A DNA stretch of 64,000 bases, from the NCBI RefSeq assembly GCF_039649665.1, contig NZ_JBDJAW010000002.1, positions 310,001-374,000 of the forward strand, in the 5' to 3' direction. The DNA comes from Microbispora sp. ZYX-F-249 (GTDB taxonomy: Bacteria > Actinomycetota > Actinomycetes > Streptosporangiales > Streptosporangiaceae). Both the position numbers and the translations under genes were made by a program. The notes below the pieces were generated by a model. It was given only the letters and a program-made list of their open reading frames with translations, ran no database searches and was not told the DNA's origin. Below are positions 24,995-33,725 of the stretch, piece by piece (within the stretch, counting starts at the first letter, position 1; each line of letters starts with the position of its first letter).

Positions 24995-27091
24995 TTGCGG
25001 AGTTGGGGTGGAGCGGCCGTCACGGCATTCGCCGCGGCACTCATGCTCCTGGGAGGTTCCGGGTCGGTGGCCCTCGCGGCGCCGGCCCGCGACGAGGCCG
25101 GGGTGGTGCGGACCACGACCCACGAGCCGAACGGGGCGCACGCGGCGGCCTCCCCGGGGGCGACGGTTCCCCGCGGGACCGGGGCGGCGGTGCCGTCCGT
25201 CGAGGAGCGGCCCTGTCCGGTCGCCGTGCCGTCCGGCACGACCTGCGGCTACCTGCTCGTCCCCGAGCGGCGCGACGTCCCCAACAGCAGGACCATCAAG
25301 GTCGGCTACGCGGTGCACCACGCGCCGCAGGCCCAGGGGCAGGCCGCCGACCCGGTCGTCTACATGAGCGGCGGCCCGGGATCGGCCTCGCTCCAGCTCA
25401 CCGGATTCCTCACGCGGATGCTCCCCGGCCGCGACGTGGTCGTCCTCGAACAGCGCGGCGGCCGTTACTCCGAGCCCAGGCTGAGCTGCCCCGAGATCGC
25501 CCGCGGGATCGTCGACACCCTGCGCGCACCCGGGCCGGGGGCGGCCGAGACCGCCCCGCTCGCCCGGCAGGCGCTGGCCTGCCAGTCACGTCTGGAGACG
25601 GAGCACGTCGACCTGCGCGGTTACCGCACCGCCGAGATCGCCGCCGACGTCGTGGACCTGCGGGCCGCGCTCGGCTACCCGGGGTGGCACCTGTTCGGTG
25701 TCAGCTACTCCACCCGCCCGATGCTGCTGGCGGCGGCGCGCGACCCCGAGGGCACCCGGGGGGTCGTGCTGGACTCCCTGCTTCCCGCGCGCGCCCACTG
25801 GTACGACGAGGCGTCCGGCACCCTCGCGGCGACGATGACCAAGCTGGGCATCGCCGCCCGGTTCGACGCCATGGTGAAAGCGCTCGACGCCCACCCCGCG
25901 ACGTACGAGACCCGGGACCCGCTCACCCGCGAGCGGCTGACCGTACGGCTCAACGGGGACGACGTGGCGACGATCCTCGCCGAGGCGCTGCACGAGACCG
26001 ACGTGATCCCGATCGTGCCGGCCCTCGTGGACGGCCTGGCCTCCGGGCGGACCGACCTGCTGCAACCCCTGGTCGACGCGGCGGGCGACGGGCTGACCTC
26101 GCACGAGTGGGGGCTGTACTACGCCGTCCAGTGCCAGGACGAGGTCCCGGACAACGCCTTCCCCGAGTCGCGGAGCCCCCGCCTGTTCACCGGGGTCGTC
26201 GACGCGGCGGTCTGCGACGCCTGGGGGCTGCCCGCCGCGCGGGCCGAGGCCGACGCGCTGACGTCCGGCGCGACCGTCGCCCCCGCCTCCGCGGGCGGCG
26301 GGACGGGAGGTACGGCGGAAAGCACGGCGGAAAGCACGGCGGAAGGAACCGCGGCCGGGAGCACGGCGGAAGGCACGGCCGGAGAGACGGCCGCCGGGAG
26401 CACGGCGCAGGGCACGGCGGCCGAAAGCACTGCGCAGGGCACGGCGGCCGGAAGCACGGTTCCGCCGATCCTGGTCCTGGGCGGCCGGTACGACCCCACC
26501 ACCCCGCCGGAGGCCGCGCGTGAGGCGGTGTCGGCCGTACCGGGCGCGCGGTTCGCCGAGTTCGCCGGGACCGGGCACGCCGTGTTCCTGTCGAACGGCT
26601 GCGCACGCCGGATGATCGCCGCGTTCCTCGACGACCCGGCCGCGACGGCGCCCGCCTGCGACCCCGGCGCCGCGCCGCACGCGCTCGTGCGGCCGGGCGA
26701 CCTCGACCTCACCTCCTCGGTCTACCGGCTCTTCCGGTCGCCGATTCCGCTCGCGGTTCCCGCGGCCTTCCTGCTCGTGTCGGCCGTCCAGCTCCTCGCG
26801 GCGCTGGTCTCCCTGATCCGCAGGCGCGGCGGCGCGCTGAGCGCCCTCGCGGGCCTGACGGGCGTCGCGCTGGGCGGGCTGTCGGCGCTGAGCCTGTCGG
26901 CCGTGGAGGATTGGACGACGCTGGCGATCGGGGTGCCGCACGCCCTGGCGTGGTACGGGCTGCTGGCCCTCGTCTCCACCGGGCTGTCGGTCGTCGAGGC
27001 GTTCCGGCTGAACGCCGCCGCCGCCCGGATCGTCCCGGCCCTGACCGGCCTGGCGTTCCTCGCCTGGCTGTACGGCTGGCTGCTCGCCTGA
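24995..27091 (+). CDS. Secreted/membrane alpha/beta hydrolase (tripeptidyl aminopeptidase-like)
   Basis: 698 residues from a TTG; the start is inferred from the signal peptide that follows directly (about 1-29). The fold resembles TAP-type prolyl/tripeptidyl aminopeptidases: oxyanion loop MSGGPGS, nucleophile Ser237 in FGVSYST (usual form GVSYGT), Asp in LGGRYDPT and His in GTGHAVF. Between Ser and Asp lies a Thr/Ala/Glu/Gly-rich repeat tract. The C-terminal 135 residues contain four hydrophobic helices, so the enzyme is probably anchored with the catalytic domain outside. TAAGGT at 24949-24954 could be a -10. Hydrolysis of peptides or esters is likely; the substrate is unknown. Confidence 0.82.
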   Translation: MRSWGGAAVTAFAAALMLLGGSGSVALAAPARDEAGVVRTTTHEPNGAHAAASPGATVPRGTGAAVPSVEERPCPVAVPSGTTCGYLLVPERRDVPNSRTIKVGYAVHHAPQAQGQAADPVVYMSGGPGSASLQLTGFLTRMLPGRDVVVLEQRGGRYSEPRLSCPEIARGIVDTLRAPGPGAAETAPLARQALACQSRLETEHVDLRGYRTAEIAADVVDLRAALGYPGWHLFGVSYSTRPMLLAAARDPEGTRGVVLDSLLPARAHWYDEASGTLAATMTKLGIAARFDAMVKALDAHPATYETRDPLTRERLTVRLNGDDVATILAEALHETDVIPIVPALVDGLASGRTDLLQPLVDAAGDGLTSHEWGLYYAVQCQDEVPDNAFPESRSPRLFTGVVDAAVCDAWGLPAARAEADALTSGATVAPASAGGGTGGTAESTAESTAEGTAAGSTAEGTAGETAAGSTAQGTAAESTAQGTAAGSTVPPILVLGGRYDPTTPPEAAREAVSAVPGARFAEFAGTGHAVFLSNGCARRMIAAFLDDPAATAPACDPGAAPHALVRPGDLDLTSSVYRLFRSPIPLAVPAAFLLVSAVQLLAALVSLIRRRGGALSALAGLTGVALGGLSALSLSAVEDWTTLAIGVPHALAWYGLLALVSTGLSVVEAFRLNAAAARIVPALTGLAFLAWLYGWLLA
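26307..26457. repeat. In-frame Thr/Ala/Glu/Gly-rich repeat tract
   Basis: Degenerate 9-to-18-base units encoding variants of AEST, AEGT, AGST and AQGT fill about 50 codons of the hydrolase gene, between the catalytic Ser and Asp. Such tracts often vary in length by slippage. Confidence 0.7.
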
Positions 27092-27120
27092 TCAAGCGGG
27101 CCTCAAGAGAGAGTTAAAAG

Positions 27121-27129
27121 GAAAGTTTC
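27121..27129. promoter_or_regulatory. GAAAGTTTC element upstream of the chitinase
   Basis: GAAAGTTTC is the exact core of the palindrome in front of the LacI gene at 23818. It lies 14 bases before the chitinase -35 box. Either the xylan repressor also controls chitinase or this is a chance or relic site. Confidence 0.35.
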
Positions 27130-27142
27130 TTATTAGACAGCA

Positions 27143-27171
27143 TTGACGGAGCAGCTCACACCGGCTTACCT
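27143..27171 (+). promoter_or_regulatory. Probable chitinase promoter
   Basis: TTGACG (27143-27148) and TTACCT (27166-27171) have a 17-base spacer. The start of transcription would be near 27178, giving a leader of about 57 bases before the GTG at 27235. Confidence 0.45.
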
Positions 27172-27234
27172 TCCGATCAACCCCCTGGGGGCGGGGTGTG
27201 GAACGTCGGCACTTCGCCTGTCGGAGGTGTGGCT

Positions 27235-29835
27235 GTGCGCCTGTCCCTGTTCTCCCGGACCGCACTCGCGGTCTGCCTCACGCTCGCCGCCGGGGCCGCG
27301 GTGCTCGGCGGCGGCACCGCCGGGGCCGCCGCCGGCGACGAGGCGTGCCGGCCCGACGGGCTCTACCGGACGCCCGGGGTGGACGTCCCCTACTGCCTGG
27401 CCTACGACGAGAACGGCCGGGAGAAGATGGGCGCCGGCCACCCGCGCCGCATCATCGGCTACTTCACCGGCTGGCGCGACGGATCCAACGGGCAGACCCG
27501 CTACCTCGTCCCGGACATCCCGTGGGGCAAGGTCACCCACATCAACTACGCGTTCGCCCACGTGGGGCCGGACAACAGGATCTCCGTCGGCTCCGGCACC
27601 CCGAAGAACCCCGCGGTCGGGATGACCTGGCCGGGCGTCGCCGGCGCGGAGATGGACCCGGCCTACTCCTTCAAGGGCCACTTCAACCTCCTCGCCAAGT
27701 TCAAGAAGCAGCACCCGGACACCAGGACGCTGGTCAGCGTGGGCGGCTGGGCCGAGACCGGCGGCTACTTCGACGACGCGGGGAACCGGCAGGCGAGCGG
27801 CGGCTTCTACACGATGACGTCGACCCAGGCGGGCATCGACGCCTTCGCGGACTCCGTCGTGTCGTTCCTGCGCACGTACGGCTTCAACGGGGTGGACATC
27901 GACTACGAGTACCCCACGTCCATGAAGGACGCGGGCAACCCGCTGGACTGGCCGGCCGCCAACGCCAGGCGCGCCACCCTCATGAAGGGCTACGCCGCGC
28001 TGATGAAGACGCTGCGGGAGAGGCTGGACGCCGCCTCCGCCGCCGACGGCAGGTACTACATGCTGACGGTCGCCGCGCCGTCCAGCGGCTACCTGCTACG
28101 CGGGATGGAGACCTACCAGGTCACGCAGTACCTCGACTACGTGAACATCATGTCCTACGACCTGCACGGCGCGTGGAACAAGTACGTCGGCCCCAACGCC
28201 TCGCTGTTCGACGACGGCAGGGACGCCGAGCTCGCCGCCGCCGGCGTGTACGGCACGGCGCAGTACGGCGGCATCGGCTACCTGAACACCGACTGGGCCT
28301 ACCACTACTTCCGCGGCGCCCTGCCGCCGGGACGCGTCAACATCGGCCTGCCGTACTACACGCGGGGCTTCAAGAACGTGCAGGGCGGCACGAACGGCCT
28401 GTGGGGCACCGCCCCCTCGTCCACCTGCCCGGCCGGGGCCGGGCTGACGAGCTGCGGTGACGGCGCGGTCGGCATCGACAACCTGTGGCACGACCTCGAC
28501 ACGGCCGGCAAGGAGTCGCCCGCGGGGTCCAACCCGATGTGGCACGCCAAGAACCTGGAGAAGGGTGTCCTCGGCGACTACCTGGTCTCCTACGGCGTCA
28601 CCGACACGTCGCTGACCGGCACCTACACGCGTCACTACGACTCCACTCTGGTCGCGCCGTGGCTCTGGAACTCCGCCAAGAAGGTGTTCCTGTCGACGGA
28701 GGACGAGCAGTCGGTGGGGGCCAAGGCCGACTACGTGGTCTCCAGGGGCCTCGGCGGCACGATGGTCTGGGAGCTGGCGGGCGACTACGGCTGGAACGCC
28801 GCCAAGGGCCAGTACGAGCCGGGGTCCACGCTGACCACGCTGATGTACGACAGGTTCAGGACCGCCGCGCCGTACGGGAACGTGCGGGCGACCACCCCGA
28901 TCCCGGCGCAGAAGCTGGACATCTCGGTGGAGTTCCGCGACTTCGCCCTGGGCGACAACAACTACCCGATCAACCCGAAGATCCACATCACCAACGACTC
29001 GGGCGTGACGCTGCCGGGCGGGACGGAGTTCCAGTTCGACTACGCGACCTCGGCGCCGGGCAACGCGGCCGACCAGTCGGGTTTCGGCTCGGCGATCGTC
29101 CGCAGGGACCACACCGCGCCGGACAACGTGGGCGGCCTGAAGGGCGACTACAACCGGGTGTCGCTGAAGCTGCCGGGCTGGCAGTCCCTCGCGCCGGGCG
29201 CCTCGGTGGGCGTCGCCTTCGTCTACTACCTGCCCACCTCCACCCCCTCCAACTGGACGGTCTCCTTCGGCGGCACGACGTACGGGATCAGCCAGGACCT
29301 GGCCAGGGGCGGCGTGACGGCCTCTCCCTCCGCGTCTCCCCCTGGGTCCCCATCGGCGTCCCCATCGGCGTCCCCATCGGCGTCCCCATCGGCCGGCGCG
29401 TGCACGGCTCCCGCGTGGTCGTCCACGACCGTCTACACGGGCGGCCTCGTCTCGTACGCCGGTCACACGTGGAAGGCGCAGTGGTGGACCCTGGGCGAGA
29501 CGCCGGGCACCGCGCAGGTGTGGCTGGACCAGGGACCCTGCGCGTCAGCGTCGCCTTCGGCCTCGCCGTCCGCGTCGCCCGGCGCTTCCCCGAGCCCGTC
29601 GCCGTCCGCGTCGCCCGGCGCCTCGCCGTCCGTCTCGCCATCGCCGTCGCCATCGCCCTCGCCCTCGGCATCGCCCTCGGCGAGCCAGGGGCACCCGGCC
29701 TGGACGGCCGGCACGGCGTACGCGGTGGGCGCCTTGGTGACCTACGGCGGCGCGGTCTACCAGTGCCGGCAGCCGCACACCGCGCTGACGGGCTGGGAGC
29801 CGCCGAACGTCCCCGCCCTCTGGACCAGGATCTGA
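27235..29835 (+). CDS. Secreted modular chitinase, GH18
   Basis: 866 residues. The GTG at 27235 lies seven bases after GGAGG and begins a signal peptide (about 1-33, ending near AGAAAG). The GH18 barrel follows, with SVGGW and the catalytic DxxDxDxE motif as GVDIDYEYP (Glu225), and MSYDLHG and MVWELAGDYGW as later signature strands. After it come a beta-sandwich domain (about 555-690), then two CBM5/12-like chitin-binding modules (AWSSTTVYTGGLVSYAG and AWTAGTAYAVGALVTYGG) separated by Ser/Pro/Ala linkers. The product is an extracellular chitin hydrolase. No transport genes adjoin. A GAAAGTTTC element precedes its promoter. Confidence 0.93.
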   Translation: MRLSLFSRTALAVCLTLAAGAAVLGGGTAGAAAGDEACRPDGLYRTPGVDVPYCLAYDENGREKMGAGHPRRIIGYFTGWRDGSNGQTRYLVPDIPWGKVTHINYAFAHVGPDNRISVGSGTPKNPAVGMTWPGVAGAEMDPAYSFKGHFNLLAKFKKQHPDTRTLVSVGGWAETGGYFDDAGNRQASGGFYTMTSTQAGIDAFADSVVSFLRTYGFNGVDIDYEYPTSMKDAGNPLDWPAANARRATLMKGYAALMKTLRERLDAASAADGRYYMLTVAAPSSGYLLRGMETYQVTQYLDYVNIMSYDLHGAWNKYVGPNASLFDDGRDAELAAAGVYGTAQYGGIGYLNTDWAYHYFRGALPPGRVNIGLPYYTRGFKNVQGGTNGLWGTAPSSTCPAGAGLTSCGDGAVGIDNLWHDLDTAGKESPAGSNPMWHAKNLEKGVLGDYLVSYGVTDTSLTGTYTRHYDSTLVAPWLWNSAKKVFLSTEDEQSVGAKADYVVSRGLGGTMVWELAGDYGWNAAKGQYEPGSTLTTLMYDRFRTAAPYGNVRATTPIPAQKLDISVEFRDFALGDNNYPINPKIHITNDSGVTLPGGTEFQFDYATSAPGNAADQSGFGSAIVRRDHTAPDNVGGLKGDYNRVSLKLPGWQSLAPGASVGVAFVYYLPTSTPSNWTVSFGGTTYGISQDLARGGVTASPSASPPGSPSASPSASPSASPSAGACTAPAWSSTTVYTGGLVSYAGHTWKAQWWTLGETPGTAQVWLDQGPCASASPSASPSASPGASPSPSPSASPGASPSVSPSPSPSPSPSASPSASQGHPAWTAGTAYAVGALVTYGGAVYQCRQPHTALTGWEPPNVPALWTRI
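29351..29392. repeat. 12-base tandem repeats encoding a Pro/Ser linker
   Basis: Three and a half copies of CATCGGCGTCCC encode SPSA repeats linking the chitinase beta-sandwich to its first chitin-binding module. Confidence 0.8.
29548..29685. repeat. Degenerate repeat encoding the second Pro/Ser linker
   Basis: A tract of TCG/TCC-CCG/CCC-type codons encodes about 45 residues of SPSASPGASPS type between the two chitin-binding modules. Confidence 0.75.
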
Positions 29836-29899
29836 CCCTCGCCCGTGCCCGTACGTCCCGCGGCGGCCTCCGCCCGGACGCACGGCCCAAGCCTCCGGG

Positions 29900-29932
29900 C
29901 CGGGCCGGACCGGTGACACCGGCACGGCCCGG
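29900..29932. terminator. Hairpin terminator between convergent chitinase and MFS genes
   Basis: CCGGGCCG (29900-29907) plus CCGGT (29910-29914) pairs with ACCGG (29918-29922) plus CGGCCCGG (29925-29932) around a three-base loop, with two internal mismatches. It sits midway between two convergent genes and could stop transcription from both sides. Confidence 0.6.
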
Positions 29933-30000
29933 AGCCGACGCCCGGCGGTCTCCACCCCATCACCGGGGCGGGGCACCGCCGGGCGTCACAACGTCCATCC

Positions 30001-31227
30001 TCACGCCCCCGCGCCCCGGGCACGACGGGCCACGTGCCGGGCGACCAGCAGCATCGCCCCGACCGAGGCCAGCATGCCGGCGACGATGACCGGCACGACG
30101 GCCCCGAACCCGTGGGCGCCGGCGACGAAACCGAACAGCGGCGGGCCGAGGAGCGCGCCCACGCTGCCCATCTGGGCCACCATCCCGGTGCCCACGTCGG
30201 CGTGGTCGAGGCGCTCCAGCACCAGGGGAAGGGCGGCGAAGCCAAGGGCTCCCAGCAGGCCGTTCTCCAGGGAGACGACCCCCGCGCCGGCCGCCGCGGC
30301 GGCCAGGGGCCCGTCGGCGACGTAGGTCAGCCAGGCGGCCGGCACGACCAGCAACCCCGACGCGGCGAGCGCGGCGAGCGGCACGCCCCGCCGGAGCAGG
30401 ACTCCCACGGACAGCCCGCCGAGAACGCCGGCGAACGAGATGGCGGAGGTCAGGGCCCCGGCGGCGCCGGCCGAGCTCGCGTGCCTGTCGATCAGCAGCG
30501 TGGGCAGCAGCACGACCACCGGCATCGTCACCAGCACCATCAGGCAGAAGGACACGGTGAGCAGCGCGGGCCACGCCAGCGCCCGCGCGCCGGGCATGGG
30601 CCCGGCGACCGCGCCGGAGGCGGACGGCCGCGGCAGCCGAACCCGGACCGCCACCGTCGTCAGCAGCGTCAGCCCCGCGATCAGCAGCACCCAGCCGCGC
30701 CAGCCGAGGGCCTCCCCGGCGGCGCCGCCGGCGAGCGTGCTCACTCCGATGCCGACGGGGACGAACGTCGCCCAGACGGACAGGGCGAGCGCCCGGTCCC
30801 GTTCCTCGGCGAGGTGGAGAATCAGCGCCGGGCAGGCGATGGAGACCACGAGATAGCCCGCGCCCTCGGCGACGCGGGCGGTCAGCAGCCATGAGAAGCT
30901 CCCCGCGGCCGCGCTCAGCGCGCTCGCCCCCGCCATCAGCGCCAGGGCGGCGACCAGCGCCCTGCCCGCGCCGGACCGGCGGACCAGGTATCCGGCGGGC
31001 AGCCCGGCGACGGCCCCGACCCCGACCACCGCCGAGATCACCCAGCCCAGTTGTGACAGCGACAGCCCGAGCTGCTCTGCCATCGACGGCCCGACCGAGG
31101 AGAACTTGCCATAGCTCATCGCCGCCACGACGCCGGCGAGGTAGACGACGAGGATCGTCAGCCACGGCGAGCGCCGCACCGCCGCCGCGTTCCGTTCGGA
31201 TCCGCCTACCGTCGGCTGGGGGGTCAT
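30001..31227 (-). CDS. MFS transporter
   Basis: 408 residues, ATG with GAAGGAG upstream. The protein is almost entirely hydrophobic helices, consistent with twelve transmembrane segments in two halves. The loop after helix 2 has PAGYLVRRSGAGRAL, a form of the MFS motif GxxxDRxGRR, and SYGKFSSVGPSM near the N-terminus is typical of CynX/NimT-like or drug-exporter branches. The substrate cannot be predicted. It is divergent from the copC-like gene (222-base gap) and convergent with the chitinase. No regulator adjoins. Confidence 0.85.
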   Translation of the reverse strand: MTPQPTVGGSERNAAAVRRSPWLTILVVYLAGVVAAMSYGKFSSVGPSMAEQLGLSLSQLGWVISAVVGVGAVAGLPAGYLVRRSGAGRALVAALALMAGASALSAAAGSFSWLLTARVAEGAGYLVVSIACPALILHLAEERDRALALSVWATFVPVGIGVSTLAGGAAGEALGWRGWVLLIAGLTLLTTVAVRVRLPRPSASGAVAGPMPGARALAWPALLTVSFCLMVLVTMPVVVLLPTLLIDRHASSAGAAGALTSAISFAGVLGGLSVGVLLRRGVPLAALAASGLLVVPAAWLTYVADGPLAAAAAGAGVVSLENGLLGALGFAALPLVLERLDHADVGTGMVAQMGSVGALLGPPLFGFVAGAHGFGAVVPVIVAGMLASVGAMLLVARHVARRARGAGA

Positions 31228-31449
31228 GGCTCTCCTTCGTGGCGGTCGTCACGGCGGACGAACAGCCCCAAATGGCGAATTCGGCTTGTTGTTCACTCAA
31301 TCAGGAGAATGCGCAAGCCGCCCGGCACATCACCGGAACCGATCACCACGGCACCGTCCGCAGCCGTCGCCGGTCCGCCGTGGGCCGGGAAGGCTCCGAT
31401 CAGTGGGACCATGGCTGGGTCTGCGCCCGGTGAAAGGAAGGCAAGGCAG

Positions 31450-32367
31450 GTGGACCAGGTCGCCCGGATGTGCAACGACGCCCCGGCTCCGCGCGTCGGT
31501 CGGCGAACGACCGGACGGACCGCCCCGCCCCCGGCGGCGGTGCGTGCCGTCGCGCCGCGTAACCGTCTGCGGCTGCTCGCCGCGCCGCTGCTGGCCCTGC
31601 TCACGGTGCTGCTGGTCGCGACGCCGGCGCGGGCCCACGACGTGCTCGTCGCCAGTGACCCCAAGGACGGCGCGGCTCTCGGCGCGATGCCCGCCGCCGT
31701 GACGCTCACGTTCAACCAGGTCGTACGCCGCGACTACGCGAGGATCGCCGTAACCGGCCCGGACGGCGCCCACTACGAGCAGGGCGAGGTCAGGGTGGAC
31801 GGCCCGCGGGTGTCCATCGGCGTACGGACGGGCACCCCCGCGGGGGCCTACGCGATCGGCTACCGCATCGTGTCGAACGACGGTCACCCGGTCACCGGCA
31901 CCGTGAAGTTCAGCGTGACCGGTGCGGGCGCGGCCCCCGGGACGGCCGCCCAGCCGACGGATCCGCCGGCGGCCGGCGCGACGACCGGCACGGCGGGCTC
32001 CGGTGCGGCGACCGGCGGCGGGAGCTGGGTCTGGGGGCTGCTGGCCGTCACCGCCGCCCTGCTGGCGCTGTGCGCCCGCGTGCTCGTGAAGCACGACCGC
32101 CGGCTGCGCGAGGGTACGGTCCCGGCTCCCCCGACCACGGAGACGGCGGCGGACACAGAGACGGGCACGACGGCGGACACGGCGGCGGACACCGCGGCGG
32201 ACACCGCGGCGGACACGGCGCGGGCGGCCTCTCCGGCGAACAGGACGGGCGGCACGAAGACAAACGGCCCGAAGACGAGCGGCACGGCGACGGGCGGCAC
32301 GAAGACGAGCGGTTCGGCGACGGGCGGCACGAAGACGAGCGGTTCGGCGACGGGCGGCACGGCATGA
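31450..32367 (+). CDS. copC: CopC-domain copper-binding protein, membrane-anchored
   Basis: 305 residues from a GTG with AGGAAGG eight bases upstream; an ATG at 31468 is an alternative. A signal peptide ends at ATPARA, so the mature protein begins with His63 (HDVLVASDP), as CopC requires because this His ligates copper. A second ligand block is SNDGHPVTG. The beta-barrel domain covers about 63-165, followed by a Pro/Ala/Gly linker, one transmembrane helix (about 195-215) and a repetitive Thr/Ala/Asp/Gly/Lys tail that would be cytoplasmic. It overlaps copD by ATGA, so the two are translated together. Role: periplasm-side copper delivery or uptake with CopD. Confidence 0.88.
   Translation: MDQVARMCNDAPAPRVGRRTTGRTAPPPAAVRAVAPRNRLRLLAAPLLALLTVLLVATPARAHDVLVASDPKDGAALGAMPAAVTLTFNQVVRRDYARIAVTGPDGAHYEQGEVRVDGPRVSIGVRTGTPAGAYAIGYRIVSNDGHPVTGTVKFSVTGAGAAPGTAAQPTDPPAAGATTGTAGSGAATGGGSWVWGLLAVTAALLALCARVLVKHDRRLREGTVPAPPTTETAADTETGTTADTAADTAADTAADTARAASPANRTGGTKTNGPKTSGTATGGTKTSGSATGGTKTSGSATGGTA
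32170..32220. repeat. 12-base tandem repeats in the copC tail
   Basis: About four copies of a GCGGACACSGCG-like unit encode repeated TADTA in the cytoplasmic tail of the CopC-domain protein. Confidence 0.75.
32291..32360. repeat. 30-base exact tandem repeat in the copC tail
   Basis: Two and one-third perfect copies of a 30-base unit encode GGTKTSGSAT repeats at the very C-terminus, running into the start of copD. Perfect identity suggests recent expansion. Confidence 0.85.
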
Positions 32368-33410
32368 CCGCGACCTCGGAGCGCCGCGTCCCGGCCCGCC
32401 GGTCCGGGCCCGGAGCGGAGCGGGCCCGCGCCCGGGTCCCGGCGGCCGGGCTGACCGCCGGTGGCGTCCTCGCGGTCGTGATCGCGACCTGGCTCACCGT
32501 GCCCGGGGCGGTGCCGGGGCTCCCCATGCCGGGCACGATCGTGCAGTACGGCCTGCCCGTCGTCCGCCTCGTGCTCGACCTGGCCGCCACCGCGACCGTG
32601 GGTCTCAGCCTGCTCCCCAAGCTCCTCGGCTTCGACGACCCGGACAGGACCGAGCCGGTCGCCGCCAGGGCCCGGCACTGGGCCGTGCTGTTCTCGCTGG
32701 TCTGGTGCGCGGCGGCGCTGACGTCGGCCGTCCTCAGCGCGGCCGAGATCACTCCGGGCGGCGTTCCCGACGTCGCGGCGTACGTGGACGGCATCGGCGC
32801 GGGACAGGGCATGATCGTGAGCGCGTCCTGCGCGCTGGCCAGCGCCGCCGTGGGGATGCTCGCGGTGCGGTTCGGCGAGAAGGTCCCGGCCGAGTTGCGG
32901 GTGCTCGTCGCCGGGTTCGGGCTGCTGCCGCTCCCGGTCACCGGGCACGCCTCCAACTGGTACTGGCACGACCTCAGCATGGTCTCGATGGAGTTGCACG
33001 TCATCGGCGCCTGCGCCTGGGTGGGCGGCCTGGTCGCGCTCGCCGTCCTGCTGCCCCGCCATCGCGATCTGCTCGCCCGCACGCTGCCCCGGTTCTCCCG
33101 GCTGGCGACGTACGCGCTGATCGTCGTGGGGCTGTCCGGGCTCTTCAACGGCCTGGTGGAGCTTCTGCTCACGCCCGGCGAGAGCTTCCCCGCGTCGCTG
33201 GTCACCACGGGCTATGGCCGGCTCGTGGTCGCCAAGGCCGTGTTCACCGCGGTGATCGCGCTGCTGGGTGCCAACATCCGCTGGCGACTGCTGCCCGCGG
33301 TCACGCGTCAGGCCCCGGCGGCGTTCGCCGCCTGGGCGGCCCTGGAGTTGACCGTGATGGGCCTCGCGTACGGCGTCGCGGTCGCGCTGACCAAGGCGCC
33401 GGTGGCCTGA
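32364..33410 (+). CDS. copD: CopD family copper transport membrane protein
   Basis: 348 residues from the ATG that overlaps the copC stop. About eight transmembrane helices are visible. The conserved CopD His/Trp/Met block reads VTGHASNWYWHDLSMVSM followed by ELHVIGACAWVGGL, which in the family forms the membrane copper path. CopC-CopD pairs import or homeostatically handle copper, for example for cuproenzymes such as cytochrome oxidase. The fused forms (YcnJ) are split here into two coupled genes. No copper-responsive regulator is adjacent. Confidence 0.88.
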   Translation: MTATSERRVPARRSGPGAERARARVPAAGLTAGGVLAVVIATWLTVPGAVPGLPMPGTIVQYGLPVVRLVLDLAATATVGLSLLPKLLGFDDPDRTEPVAARARHWAVLFSLVWCAAALTSAVLSAAEITPGGVPDVAAYVDGIGAGQGMIVSASCALASAAVGMLAVRFGEKVPAELRVLVAGFGLLPLPVTGHASNWYWHDLSMVSMELHVIGACAWVGGLVALAVLLPRHRDLLARTLPRFSRLATYALIVVGLSGLFNGLVELLLTPGESFPASLVTTGYGRLVVAKAVFTAVIALLGANIRWRLLPAVTRQAPAAFAAWAALELTVMGLAYGVAVALTKAPVA

Positions 33411-33725
33411 GCCAGGCTCCTGACCCGCGGCCCTGCCCGGCAGGTCCGGCCCGGCAGGTCCGGCCCGGCCGGTGCTGCCCGGGGCGCCCGGGTCTCCCCC
33501 ACGCCCCACAGCCCGGGCACCTGCCCGCGACTCACTCTGGAAACACGGACCCCAGGACGCCGAAAAGGGCCACCCCCGAGGGAGCGGCCCCTTGACATCG
33601 GGCCCGGCAGGACCCGCGAACGCGGGCGGCAGCCGTCGGACCGTGGGCGCTATCGGCAGCGGACGGGGCGGCAGCCGCGGACACGGCAGCGGTCAAGCGG
33701 TGGGACCCGGATAAGGCGACGGCCG
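33411..33725. other. Gene-free 315-base gap with repeats and a terminator
   Basis: Between copD and the convergent membrane protein I see no gene. It contains two exact copies of the 14-base unit CCCGGCAGGTCCGG (33436-33463) with a third partial copy, and the terminator at 33563-33590. A TTGACA at 33592 has no matching -10. Confidence 0.6.
33563..33590 (-). terminator. Intrinsic terminator with U-run for the minus-strand membrane-protein gene
   Basis: On the minus strand GGGCC-GCT-CCC-TC-GGGG-GT-GGCCC is followed by TTTTC, a good rho-independent form. It lies 136 bases beyond the stop of the gene at 33726. Confidence 0.6.

Noticed and set aside
32170..32360. Short tandem repeats as a possible CRISPR array
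   Set aside because: Units are contiguous, 12 or 30 bases, in frame within a coding tail, with no unique spacers.
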